Source: PWVB01 sp964530185
GTDB lineage: Bacteria; Chloroflexota; Anaerolineae; B4-G1; SLSP01
Direction of reading: 5' to 3'
Assembly: GCA_964530185.1 (NCBI GenBank)
Contig: CAZHBB010000011.1
Span: 1 to 52,549, forward strand
Length of the DNA: 52,549 bases
Part shown: positions 7,632-15,745 of the stretch, piece after piece
Numbering within the stretch: the first letter of the stretch is position 1
Layout of the letters: each line of letters opens with the position of its first letter
Program-made: the position numbers and the translations under genes
Notes under the pieces: model-generated
Told to the model about the DNA's origin: nothing
What the model saw: only the letters and a program-made list of their open reading frames with translations
Databases searched by the model: none

Positions 7632-9062
7632 ATGGGAGTTCATGTGGCTGGCCTAGAGAACGCGAAAGTGGGACACGTGTCTCGTTACAGACGTTTGTTT
7701 CAGATAGCGCTGGTATTGCTCTATCTGGTCGTCACGGTCGTCGGCGCGTTGCTGGTCTACACCCGCGTGCGAGCGGAAGTCGCTCGCTCAGAGCTGCTCC
7801 CCGATTTCACCCTTGGAGAACAGCAGACGGAGGAGGATTCGAATGTCGCTCGGGTCGAAGGCCAAACGTTGCCGGTCTGGCAGGGAAAGGACCGCATCAC
7901 TGTCCTGATTCTTGGGATCGACGAGCGAGCGCAGACGGAGGATTTCTGGCGTACCGATACGATGATCCTGGCGACCCTGGATCCAGTCACAATGAAAGCT
8001 GGCGTGTTGTCGATCCCACGCGACCTGTGGGTCCCCATTCCTGGTTTCACCGAGAACCGGATCAACACTGCCCATGCGATCGGTGATGCCTATGACTATC
8101 CCGGCGGGGGACCGGCCCTGGCTGTTGAGACCGTAGAGTACAATCTAGGGGTCGAGATCGACTACTATGTGCGGGTCAATTTCCAGGCGTTCGTGGACCT
8201 CGTTGACCTGATTGGGGGGATCGATATCTATGTGGACGAGCCCATCGATGACCCTACTTATCCAGATTACAACTATGGCTACGATCCACTCCACATTGAT
8301 GCAGGAGAGCACCATTTTTATGGTGAGATGGCTTTGAAGTATGCCCGGACACGTCATACGTCGGGCGGTGATTTCGATCGAGCTCGCCGCCAACAACAGG
8401 TCATCAGGGCTATCCTGGAACGCGTGACTGATGCGCGGATGCTGCCGCAACTTGCTGCACGGGCGCCCGAGATCTATCAGTTGGTCCAGGATTCTGTGCA
8501 GTTGGACCCTCGGCTTCAGCTTGATGAGGTCATCGCACTTGCCAACCTAGCTACTCAGGTTGATCCGGAGGACATTCAGTTCCGAGTGATCGACGAGACA
8601 TGCACCCTGTTCGCTGAGACGCCGGACGGTATGCAGATTTTGATTCCATTGCGTGATAGAATCCGTGAGGTGCGCGACGAGGTCTTCGGCTTGCGCCCCC
8701 CTGAGGGGACGGATCTGACTGTGGCACAGGAAGCTGCGACGATCGCTGTGCTTAATGGCACGGCCACAGAGGGATTGGCTTACGCGACGGCTGAGTTCTT
8801 ACGGGTCCATGGATTGAGTGTGACCCGGTACACCAATGCCGACCGTCAAGACTACGACACATCGCTGATCATCATGAATCGGGACAAGCCTCGGACGGCT
8901 TTGGAGTTGGCCACACTCCTGGACCTCCCTAAGTCAGCGGTGATCCAGGGCGCGAATCCGACAGCAGACTATGATATCGTGGTTATCCTTGGTGCTGATT
9001 TCGCGGCCCGCTTCTCGCCTGACGAGGCAACTGTGATACCCACCCCTACTGCGGCGCCATAA
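7632..9062 (+). CDS. LytR-CpsA-Psr (LCP) family protein 2 (tandem paralogue)
   Basis: 476-aa membrane-anchored LCP protein with the same order as its neighbour: membrane helix (FQIALVLLYLVVTVVGALLVY), LCP domain with LGIDERAQTEDFWRTDTM, LSIPRDLWVPIPGF and KYARTRHTSGGDFDRARRQQ, then a LytR_C domain (AVLNGTATEGLAYATAEFL). Large parts are identical to LCP1, so the pair arose by tandem duplication. ATG 7632 is used because the frame upstream overlaps the end of LCP1; the initiation signal is weak and GTG starts just downstream are possible. It overlaps the convergent membrane glycosyltransferase by 17 bases at the 3' end. Confidence 0.9.
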   Translation: MGVHVAGLENAKVGHVSRYRRLFQIALVLLYLVVTVVGALLVYTRVRAEVARSELLPDFTLGEQQTEEDSNVARVEGQTLPVWQGKDRITVLILGIDERAQTEDFWRTDTMILATLDPVTMKAGVLSIPRDLWVPIPGFTENRINTAHAIGDAYDYPGGGPALAVETVEYNLGVEIDYYVRVNFQAFVDLVDLIGGIDIYVDEPIDDPTYPDYNYGYDPLHIDAGEHHFYGEMALKYARTRHTSGGDFDRARRQQQVIRAILERVTDARMLPQLAARAPEIYQLVQDSVQLDPRLQLDEVIALANLATQVDPEDIQFRVIDETCTLFAETPDGMQILIPLRDRIREVRDEVFGLRPPEGTDLTVAQEAATIAVLNGTATEGLAYATAEFLRVHGLSVTRYTNADRQDYDTSLIIMNRDKPRTALELATLLDLPKSAVIQGANPTADYDIVVILGADFAARFSPDEATVIPTPTAAP

Positions 9063-10893
9063 CGAGAACGGTCCTATCTCTCCACATCGCTTGTTGTTGG
9101 TTGCCCATGGGCTTCATGATGATGTAGGTAAACCCGTTCATGGGAATGTGTTCGACCAGCCCATAGTGTTCTCCGATGGCCGCTAATACTGGTGGGGGAT
9201 AGAATTGGGCACGCATGATGATGAGTCCAAAGGCTTCCTCGCGGATCATGTGCTCCAGTTGACTGGTGTCCAGCATCCCATTGTGATAGAGATTGAGGAG
9301 TTGGGTCGGATTGGTGACCACTGGCTTATCCGCTAACATAGCAAAGGCGGCTTCCTCGCTGAGAATCGGTTTCTCCGTGGCCCGTACGTAGGCCATGATC
9401 CTGCTGCCGCTTACGTAGTCTCTGGGCAGCATTAGATGGCCCAATTGAGTGTAACCCATGACATCGAAGTATGGGTAGTCTGCGTACACTGACCTGTTTG
9501 CTACGCCCAGGAGCCGGGCCACTTGTCCCCATAGAGGTCCGGTTGTGGGCAGGTGGACCATGAGGGCTGCCTGTCCCAGCATGAGCATGCACACCAAAGT
9601 CCCCCAGATCAGCCTGCCTCTTGACAGTCGCCTGGCGAGCCAGGCCTGGGTGCGCTGTAGGGAGATGCCGGAGAGGATGATAGCTGCTGCGACAGAGGTG
9701 ACCCAATAGGCCTCACCGGCTCCCCACTTTCCTGACAGCATCCCCGTGCCTAGAGCAGCCACGAACCAGACGCTGAAGATGCTGAGTTCCCCCAGGTAGA
9801 GTTCGTAGATGACCGTCGTGCTTGCCACCAAGACAAAGACGAGGTGGATGTGGAGCCATGACCGCGTGAGGCCCAGGAGCTGTGGCAGGATATAGGCATT
9901 GACGTTGGCGGCGATCGTGTTAACCCACCAGTAGCCTTGGGTGACCCAGTTCAGGGCGAGGAAGACAGCGCCGAAGGCAGCCCCAAATAGGGTCATAACC
10001 AGGAGAGACCGTAGCGGGTTGCGCAGGAAAAGATAGGCGAAGATTGCGACAGCGGTAAAGACCGCTAACTGTTTGGTGTAGCCTGCCATGAAAAGTGCAC
10101 TAAGGCCAAGTCCCAGCCGAAGCCGGCTGCGTCGAGTGCGCCCGATGGGGTGATCATCGAGGGTCGCTATCAATGATATAGCGAGCGTCTCGAAGAAGAC
10201 CATGGTGAGTTGCTGTCTACACAGGGGGCCGATATGGTACACGAAGTTGGAGCCCAGGTAGGCCAGACCCGAGACGATGGGGATGAAACGCCCACCGGCC
10301 TCTCGCTGTACTGTATATCCGATGAGCAGGGCTGTAAGCAGCGCTACGGCAAAGGAAAGCACGCGACCTGAGAGAAGCGTCTTGCCCAAAACAGGGAAGA
10401 GCATCATATTTAGTAAGTGGAAGACGGGCGGATAGTTCGAGGCGTAGAAGGGAAACGTGCTGATATCACGATAGGGCCACTGGCCCTGGCTGTGCAAGAC
10501 AGCGTCGTACAGTTCGAAGCTCTCTCCCTGGTCATAGTCGTAGGGCCATTGAAAGAGATCCACCGCGTAGGTAATGAACACGCCGAGGTAAAGGAAGTAG
10601 ACTATCAGGGTGACAATCTGCAGAGCAATCAGGATTCCTGACCCTCGGTTGTCAGGGGCGTGCCCTGGCAGGGATCTGTACTTTTCGTGATGGCTTCCGG
10701 CGGCTGGTCGTTGCCCCATTTTGAGAAGGGGCGTGCCGCTCAGGGCAAGCATTAGCCCACTGGCAAGTAAGACCCTTTCCACGGGCCCAATGCCCTGCCA
10801 GGCGCCGGCGCCCATCCGTCCTAAGACAAAGACAATCAGGGCGCCAAGAACGCCACTGGCAATCATGAGCCAGCCAAGCTGTCGTTTCGTCAT
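9046..10893 (-). CDS. Polytopic membrane glycosyltransferase (GT39/ArnT-like, GT-C fold)
   Basis: A 615-aa membrane protein with about ten or more hydrophobic helices. The first extracytoplasmic loop carries YDQGESFELYDAVLH, resembling the acidic catalytic loop of GT-C transferases that use polyprenyl-phosphate sugars, followed by SNYPPVFHLLNMMLFPVLG. A C-terminal soluble part (after about residue 470) contains FPYPPVLAAIGEHYGL-like sequence of unknown role. Likely transfers sugars on the outer membrane face to envelope components. The start at 10893 is chosen because the family-like hydrophobic N-terminus begins there and a TATAAT lies 9 bases before it; upstream in-frame codons would lie before the promoter. 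Confidence 0.75.
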   Translation of the reverse strand: MTKRQLGWLMIASGVLGALIVFVLGRMGAGAWQGIGPVERVLLASGLMLALSGTPLLKMGQRPAAGSHHEKYRSLPGHAPDNRGSGILIALQIVTLIVYFLYLGVFITYAVDLFQWPYDYDQGESFELYDAVLHSQGQWPYRDISTFPFYASNYPPVFHLLNMMLFPVLGKTLLSGRVLSFAVALLTALLIGYTVQREAGGRFIPIVSGLAYLGSNFVYHIGPLCRQQLTMVFFETLAISLIATLDDHPIGRTRRSRLRLGLGLSALFMAGYTKQLAVFTAVAIFAYLFLRNPLRSLLVMTLFGAAFGAVFLALNWVTQGYWWVNTIAANVNAYILPQLLGLTRSWLHIHLVFVLVASTTVIYELYLGELSIFSVWFVAALGTGMLSGKWGAGEAYWVTSVAAAIILSGISLQRTQAWLARRLSRGRLIWGTLVCMLMLGQAALMVHLPTTGPLWGQVARLLGVANRSVYADYPYFDVMGYTQLGHLMLPRDYVSGSRIMAYVRATEKPILSEEAAFAMLADKPVVTNPTQLLNLYHNGMLDTSQLEHMIREEAFGLIIMRAQFYPPPVLAAIGEHYGLVEHIPMNGFTYIIMKPMGNQQQAMWRDRTVLVMAPQ

Positions 10894-10902
10894 TGGAGGC
10901 GG

Positions 10903-10930
10903 ATTATAGCGGCGGGTGGGGAGGTGGCAA
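10903..10930 (-). promoter_or_regulatory. Leaderless-type promoter of the membrane glycosyltransferase
   Basis: On the minus strand TTGCCA (10930-10925), 16 bases, TATAAT (10908-10903). Only nine bases separate the -10 from the ATG at 10893, leaving at most about 3 bases of leader and no Shine-Dalgarno. Confidence 0.65.
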
Positions 10931-10967
10931 GGGCACGGTGTCAACTCACGGATACTTTGTCGAGGTC

Positions 10968-10976
10968 TGGTATAAT
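10968..10976 (+). promoter_or_regulatory. Extended -10 promoter of the DUF59 gene
   Basis: TGGTATAAT with TATAAT at 10971-10976. The Shine-Dalgarno AAGGAGG at 10988-10994 precedes the start. The promoter diverges from the one for the membrane glycosyltransferase about 40 bases away. Confidence 0.6.
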
Positions 10977-11000
10977 TAACTGGCATCAAGGAGGACGATG

Positions 11001-11306
11001 ATGAGTACCGAGATGACGCTACGCGAGCGGATTCTACTGCGATTGGCGGATGTCATTGATCCAGAGACGGGTGTCGATGTCTTACGGATGCGGCTTGTGG
11101 AGGACTTGGAGGCTGATGAGGCCACGGGTCGTGTCTCCTATCTGTTTCGTCCGTCCTCCCCGTTGTGTCCGATTGCCCACAGTCTTGGTCTGGACATCAA
11201 ACGGGCGATTGCCTCGGTGGATGGAGTGACACAACAGGTGATCCGGGTTGCAGGCTATATACGCCCAGATGAGCTTGCAGAGTTGCTCAATCGCGCTGAG
11301 GTATGA
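11001..11306 (+). CDS. DUF59/MIP18-family protein (Fe-S assembly type)
   Basis: Small protein of about 101 aa with the MIP18/DUF59 fold, related to SufT and PaaD which help mature Fe-S proteins. LADVIDPETGVDVLRMRLV near the N-terminus matches the DPE-containing opening of the family, and the segment SSPLCPIAHSLG holds the single conserved cysteine. Two adjacent ATGs are possible (10998 and 11001); AAGGAGG ends three bases before the first and six before the second, favouring 11001. It overlaps the unused upstream part of the FmdB-like frame and is probably co-transcribed with it. Confidence 0.8.
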   Translation: MSTEMTLRERILLRLADVIDPETGVDVLRMRLVEDLEADEATGRVSYLFRPSSPLCPIAHSLGLDIKRAIASVDGVTQQVIRVAGYIRPDELAELLNRAEV

Positions 11307-11353
11307 AACGAGAAACTCCCGGTCTCAGGAGACTGGGTTGGAGGCGATATCTG

Positions 11354-11593
11354 ATGGCAATCTATGAATACCGGTGTGATGATTGTGGCGCTCAGTTTGA
11401 GGCGCGTCGGGCCATGAAAGATGCAGATAGTCCCATCGAATGCCCCGAGTGTGGCAGTATGCATACTCGACGTGGTCTTTCCCTTTTCTTCTCTCGTTCC
11501 CGAGGGCGGAATGGTCGCGTCTCGGCGGGTAGCAGTGGTGGGAGCGCGTGTGCATCCTGTAGCGCAAGCTCATGCGCTAGCTGTGGGCACTGA
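11354..11593 (+). CDS. FmdB-type small zinc-ribbon protein
   Basis: 79-aa protein beginning MAIYEYRCDDCGAQFE, the hallmark of the FmdB/CxxC zinc-ribbon family, followed by CPECGS; four cysteines form the ribbon. After about residue 40 the sequence becomes rich in Gly, Ser and Cys with three CxxC-like pairs (CASC, CASC variants). A GGAGG at 11340-11344 lies nine bases before the ATG at 11354, so the longer in-frame start at 11303 is not used. Function in the family is poorly defined (putative regulators). It follows the DUF59 gene by 47 bases. Confidence 0.82.
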   Translation: MAIYEYRCDDCGAQFEARRAMKDADSPIECPECGSMHTRRGLSLFFSRSRGRNGRVSAGSSGGSACASCSASSCASCGH

Positions 11594-11663
11594 CCCGGGA
11601 TGGGCTCAGACGGTCGCTCGCATTGGGGCTGTCGGGGAGGGACTGCGATACAGGCGTGGTAAC

Positions 11664-12434
11664 TCAGTCAAGCTCAAGGAAGTCCCGGATCAGTCTGGCT
11701 GTCTGTTCCTTGCTTCGGTATCCGCTCGAGTACCACGGTGTTAGTGGAATGGAGCGGTCGCCCTGAGTTTTGAGTTCGACTCGATAAGTGGTGCTTCCCT
11801 CACTGTCCTGACTCGGGGCAACGGTCACGGCAGTGATGTCTTGCATGGGATATTCCCAGATCTTTGGCCCCGCGAAGGCCCACCGGGTCTTGGTTATTAG
11901 CCGCGTACGTCGGTCAAAGACCCAGGTAGTTGTGGTCGCTATCACGCCGAAGACAGTTATCCCTACATCGAGTGCGATGAGGACAACGCCGAGGAGCCAT
12001 CCAGCTCCACTGTTGAGCCGCATCGACAGGTCGGTGGTCGTCGCGTCAGTAACAAAGGCGTTGATCTGCCCAACCGCGGTGGCCTGACGTTCATAGTTTG
12101 AACCATGGCTTCGGCTGAGTGGCACATTTCCCTGTTGTGTGCGCAGTATCACTCGATACAGGATATCGCCCTCGTCGTCGGTGGAGTGCTCGACATAGGC
12201 ACCTTGAAGTCCGTTTATCTCCTCCTGGTTGACCCTCAGACCAAACAAGGAGCGCTCTAGCGTACACGAAGGTGGGGCACCCGGGAGTCGCTCGCAGGTG
12301 AGTGTGTTCGTTTCAGCTATTTTGGGCAGCCAAAGAGGGGTCAATAACAGGCTTACCAGGCCAATTGCCACCAGCAGCAGAGCCCCTTTTGAACGTAACT
12401 TCAGTACGTTGGCATCCCGATATACCACGTACAT
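11664..12434 (-). CDS. Predicted two-helix membrane protein, unknown function
   Basis: 256 aa. Two hydrophobic segments are visible, about residues 18-36 (ALLLVAIGLVSLLLTPLWL) and 145-172 (WLLGVVLIALDVGITVFGVI). Between them is a polar region with CERLPG and CTLERSLFG, suggesting an extracytoplasmic disulfide. The C-terminal part after the second helix has WVFDRRTRLITKTRW, recalling the bacterial PH-like (YcxB/DUF) domains, but this is only a resemblance. AAAGGATC provides a Shine-Dalgarno for ATG 12434. It stands alone, convergent with the FmdB gene. Confidence 0.7.
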   Translation of the reverse strand: MYVVYRDANVLKLRSKGALLLVAIGLVSLLLTPLWLPKIAETNTLTCERLPGAPPSCTLERSLFGLRVNQEEINGLQGAYVEHSTDDEGDILYRVILRTQQGNVPLSRSHGSNYERQATAVGQINAFVTDATTTDLSMRLNSGAGWLLGVVLIALDVGITVFGVIATTTTWVFDRRTRLITKTRWAFAGPKIWEYPMQDITAVTVAPSQDSEGSTTYRVELKTQGDRSIPLTPWYSSGYRSKEQTARLIRDFLELD

Positions 12435-12801
12435 GGTCTGATCCTTTCTTGTAGGTTCTGGGAACCGAAGGGGTTGCCTCTAGGAACTTTTGGATGGCTC
12501 TACATAGATCGACATTATAGCATCTGCCATGGAGAAAACCATTCTCGCTAGTCTGGGGTCGAAGCCGTTTTCTGTTGTGATTGTTCGGCATTGGGGGGGG
12601 CTTGGAGGCTCCCTAACACGTGGGGCTCCATAATTCCTGCTATGGTGCGGTTGTCGTTTCAGGGGACGCGACTGACCATGGCTCTGCTCCTTTCGAGCTG
12701 GTTGATCAGGTGGTTTCAGGTAGACTTAGATTCGTTCGGTAGTCGCGCGCCGATCAACAGGGCTGACCGGCGTTGAATCTCTGCCTTGGGAGGCTAGCGG
12801 T
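12435..12801. other. Intergenic region before the ROK kinase
   Basis: About 370 bases with no convincing gene. It contains the minus-strand promoter at 12519-12511 for the membrane protein. A 61-codon open frame in 12591-12776 has no SD or family resemblance and I do not call it. Confidence 0.45.
12514..12522 (-). promoter_or_regulatory. Extended -10 promoter for the 11664-12434 gene
   Basis: Minus strand TGCTATAAT, with TATAAT at 12519-12514. No good -35. It would give a leader of about 70 bases before ATG 12434. Confidence 0.5.
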
Positions 12802-13776
12802 ATGCCACTATCACCTTCCTCTGTCGTCATCGCTGTGGATTTGGGAGGGACCCAGATCCGGGCGGCGCGTTTCACATCTGACCACGCCATGGCGGCCCGC
12901 GTTGCGCTGCCCACAGAAGCCGCTGCGGGTAAGGATGTGGTCATCTCTCGGATCATCTCCGCCATTCGACGCGTATGGCCGCCGGACGCACAGGATGAGG
13001 TGCTGGCAGTGGCATTGGGGGCACCTGGCCCCGTCAACTTCAAGCGGGGTGTGGTGCGTTTTGCGCCCAATCTGCCTGGATGGGACAATGTCCCGCTGCG
13101 GGCGATGCTGCACGAGGTGCTTGGTGTGCAGGTGTTCGTGGCCAACGATGCCGACATTGCTGCGTTGGGTGAGTTGCGGTTTGGGGCAGGGCGTGGTGTC
13201 CGTCACATGATCTATATGACGATCAGTACTGGCATCGGGGGCGGTATCATCATCGACGGACGTCTATTTACAGGTGGACATGGCCTTGGTGGGGAGATCG
13301 GTCATATGACCATTGAGCCTTTTGGTCGTCGCTGTTCGTGTGGCAATATTGGCTGCCTGGAGACCCTCGCCTCTGGCACTGCCATTGCCCGTCGTGCTCG
13401 CGAGCGGATCGCTGGCGGTGAGCCGTCGGCCTTGCTGGCTATGGCGGAGGGAGATGTGGCCCGCATCACAGCACGAGACGTAAGCACTGCGGCACAGGCC
13501 GGCGATGCATTGGCTATCGATGTGTTTCGCGAGGCCGGCACGTATCTCGGCGTGGCTATTGTGGATCTGATGTTTCTGCTTAACCCCACGCTTTTTGTGC
13601 TGGGGGGAAGTGTGACTCTGGCTGGGGACCTCCTATTTGATCCGATCCAGGCTGTGATCCAGGCTCGTGCGCCGCAGCCCTATCGCGAGGCGGCTCGTGT
13701 GGTGCGAGCTGAGTTGGGTGGCGATGTTGGGCTCTGGGGGGCATTGGCTTTGGTGGAGACTGAGCTCGGTCGATAG
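12802..13776 (+). CDS. ROK-family sugar kinase (glucokinase-like)
   Basis: 324-aa cytosolic kinase expected to phosphorylate glucose or a related sugar or amino sugar with ATP. The phosphate-binding loop AVDLGGTQIRAARF is at residues 11-24, the catalytic-base region ANDADIAALGEL near 115, the EIGHM segment with the sugar-binding Glu/His, and the ROK zinc motif with Cys178, Cys180 and Cys185 (CSCGNIGCLE). There is no N-terminal helix-turn-helix, so it is a kinase rather than a NagC-type repressor. GGGAGG lies about eight bases before ATG 12802. The VanW gene follows after 29 bases. Confidence 0.9.
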   Translation: MPLSPSSVVIAVDLGGTQIRAARFTSDHAMAARVALPTEAAAGKDVVISRIISAIRRVWPPDAQDEVLAVALGAPGPVNFKRGVVRFAPNLPGWDNVPLRAMLHEVLGVQVFVANDADIAALGELRFGAGRGVRHMIYMTISTGIGGGIIIDGRLFTGGHGLGGEIGHMTIEPFGRRCSCGNIGCLETLASGTAIARRARERIAGGEPSALLAMAEGDVARITARDVSTAAQAGDALAIDVFREAGTYLGVAIVDLMFLLNPTLFVLGGSVTLAGDLLFDPIQAVIQARAPQPYREAARVVRAELGGDVGLWGALALVETELGR

Positions 13777-13805
13777 CGGATAGTCTTAGACATGGTGATG
13801 GAGTA

Positions 13806-15620
13806 ATGACGCGCATATTGGTGCTGTTAGGATCGTTGGAGCTGATACTCCTTATGGGTCTGGGGGTCTGGTTAGGACCGGGCCTGAACGACGTTATATT
13901 GCCCGGGGTATATGTGTGGGATGTGTCAGTGGGGGGGCTGACACCGGCTCAGGCTGAGCAGCGTCTGATGGCGGAACTCCCGCTCAACCGTCCACAAGTT
14001 GTGCTGCTGGGCCCCGATGGGCAACGATGGGATTTTACACCTGCAGACCTGGGGATGTCACTGGATGTAGCGCAGACACTTGCCCGGGCCGAGGCTGTGG
14101 GCCGGAATTCGGAGGGGTTGGAAGGGATGATGGATCGTGTCAGGCTGATGCGCCAAGGGGTACGCCTGGCTCCTGTATTGCTCTGGGATCCTGAGACTAC
14201 GCAGCGCGTGTTGTGGGGGGTGGGTGAGAGCGTTGGAGAGATGCCTGTGGATGCTGGGATAAGCTTGGCTGGCGGTCGCGCGGTGTTGCAGCCTGGCAAG
14301 GTCGGACGGCGCATGATTGTGACGCAGACGCTAGAGTTACTTGTATCTCCACTCACGGCCCTAGAGCCAGTCGAAGTTTCTCTGCCTATGGCCGAGATCT
14401 CTCCCCGCATAGGGAATGATCAAGCACAGCAAGCTTTGACCATAGCCCAGGCGATGTTGGCAGCCCCGTTGGAGTTGTTGCTTTCTGACCCTCAAGAGGG
14501 GGACCCTGGCCCGTGGGTTATTTCGCCAGAGATGTTGGCCGAGATGCTTGACGTCCGCATTGACGAGCAAAGCGTCAGCGTTAGCCTGCGTGAGGACGCT
14601 CTAGCAGCATACCTATCCTCTTTGGCCACCGTACTCTACCGTGAGCCTGTGGATGCGTCCTTCACACTCGATGTCCAGACGCTGGCGCTTGAGATCACCA
14701 GTCCAAGTCGACCCGGGCGGGAAGTGGACGTGCCGGCCACGGTGACGCGCATCAACACGATGATCCAGTCGGGGCAGCATCAGATTCCGTTGGTCGTGCA
14801 TGAGATCCCGCCTGCTATTCCAGACACGATCACCGCGGCCGATTTGGGGATTCAGGAGTTGGTCGCGGTGGGAGAGTCGTATTTCACCGGTTCTTCCTCT
14901 GCCCGCGACAAGAACATCCGGTTAGGGGCGTCGAGGTTCGATGGGGTGTTAGTCAGGCCCGGTGAGACTTTCTCGTTCAACGAGCATCTGGGCGAGGTCA
15001 CGGCTGAGGCAGGCTATGATGAGTCCTATGTGATCATTGGAGACCGTACCGTCCCTGGGGTGGGGGGAGGCATCTGTCAGGTAGCGACGACGGCATTTCG
15101 GGCGGCTTTTTACGGTGGCTATCCGATTGTTGAACGGTGGCCACATGCCTACCGTGTGGGTTACTATGAACTCGGTGGATTCGGCCCAGGCTTCGATGCT
15201 ACTGTCTATTCACCTTACGTCGATTTCCGTTTTCGAAACGACACGCCCTATCACATTCTGATCCATACAGAGGTCGACGAGGTGCATGCTCGGTTGCGGT
15301 TTCTCTTCTACAGCACCAGCGACGGTCGAACTGTGGAGCAAATTGGACCCGAATGGGGAGACCCTATCCCCCCTGGTCCACCGGTTTATGAATATGATCC
15401 TACACTCCCTGCTGGCACGGTCGTCAAAGTGGAGAGCGCTCACGATGGCATTCGGGCGACCCTTGGGCGGATCGTCCGCGATGCTGAAGGCCATGTCCTC
15501 TACCATGATGAGTTTGTAAGCAACTTTGTGCCCTGGCCAGCGCGTTACAAGTTCGGGCCAGGCTACGTTCCTCCGGAAGGGGTTGAAGTTGTGGGGCTGC
15601 CTGACGGTGAAGGAGACTAA
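13806..15620 (+). CDS. VanW-domain protein with YoaR-like peptidoglycan-binding repeats
   Basis: 604-aa envelope protein. One N-terminal membrane segment (residues 4-25) anchors it. Two repeats of the YoaR/PG_binding_4 type follow (around 40-150 and 200-330; VYVWDVSVGGLTPAQAEQRL marks the first). The VanW domain occupies about 375-520 and includes RLGASRFDGVLVRPGETFSF and the glycine-rich GVGGGICQVATTAFRAA block. A further beta-rich domain closes the protein. VanW is associated with glycopeptide-resistance clusters but its chemistry is not settled; here there are no van genes, so cell-wall binding or remodelling is the safe reading. A GGTGATGGAG precedes the ATG closely. Confidence 0.88.
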   Translation: MTRILVLLGSLELILLMGLGVWLGPGLNDVILPGVYVWDVSVGGLTPAQAEQRLMAELPLNRPQVVLLGPDGQRWDFTPADLGMSLDVAQTLARAEAVGRNSEGLEGMMDRVRLMRQGVRLAPVLLWDPETTQRVLWGVGESVGEMPVDAGISLAGGRAVLQPGKVGRRMIVTQTLELLVSPLTALEPVEVSLPMAEISPRIGNDQAQQALTIAQAMLAAPLELLLSDPQEGDPGPWVISPEMLAEMLDVRIDEQSVSVSLREDALAAYLSSLATVLYREPVDASFTLDVQTLALEITSPSRPGREVDVPATVTRINTMIQSGQHQIPLVVHEIPPAIPDTITAADLGIQELVAVGESYFTGSSSARDKNIRLGASRFDGVLVRPGETFSFNEHLGEVTAEAGYDESYVIIGDRTVPGVGGGICQVATTAFRAAFYGGYPIVERWPHAYRVGYYELGGFGPGFDATVYSPYVDFRFRNDTPYHILIHTEVDEVHARLRFLFYSTSDGRTVEQIGPEWGDPIPPGPPVYEYDPTLPAGTVVKVESAHDGIRATLGRIVRDAEGHVLYHDEFVSNFVPWPARYKFGPGYVPPEGVEVVGLPDGEGD

Positions 15621-15680
15621 ACGAGAGGTTGGCCCCAGCTCATTGCTGTAACCGGCTTGATAGCATGAGCGGTAGCTAAC

Positions 15681-15716
15681 GGTCCCCGGTGGCTTTGTCG
15701 AGGGCCAGCGGGGACC
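15681..15716. terminator. Bidirectional terminator-like hairpin
   Basis: GGTCCCC (15681-15687) pairs with GGGGACC (15710-15716), extended inward by GGTGGC/GCCAGC with one mismatch, over a 10-base loop. It lies between convergent genes. No U-run follows on the plus strand except TGGTTTCT. Confidence 0.6.
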
Positions 15717-15745
15717 TGGTTTCTACATTGATGTAGTGAGGTGTG

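Noticed and set aside
12591..12776. 61-codon open frame on the plus strand
   Set aside because: No Shine-Dalgarno, no family resemblance, and an unusual composition.
12802..13776. ROK transcriptional repressor instead of kinase
   Set aside because: There is no N-terminal DNA-binding domain; the kinase phosphate loop is the first element.
13806..15620. Vancomycin-resistance gene
   Set aside because: VanW domains are common in bacterial envelopes and no vanHAX or vanRS genes occur here.
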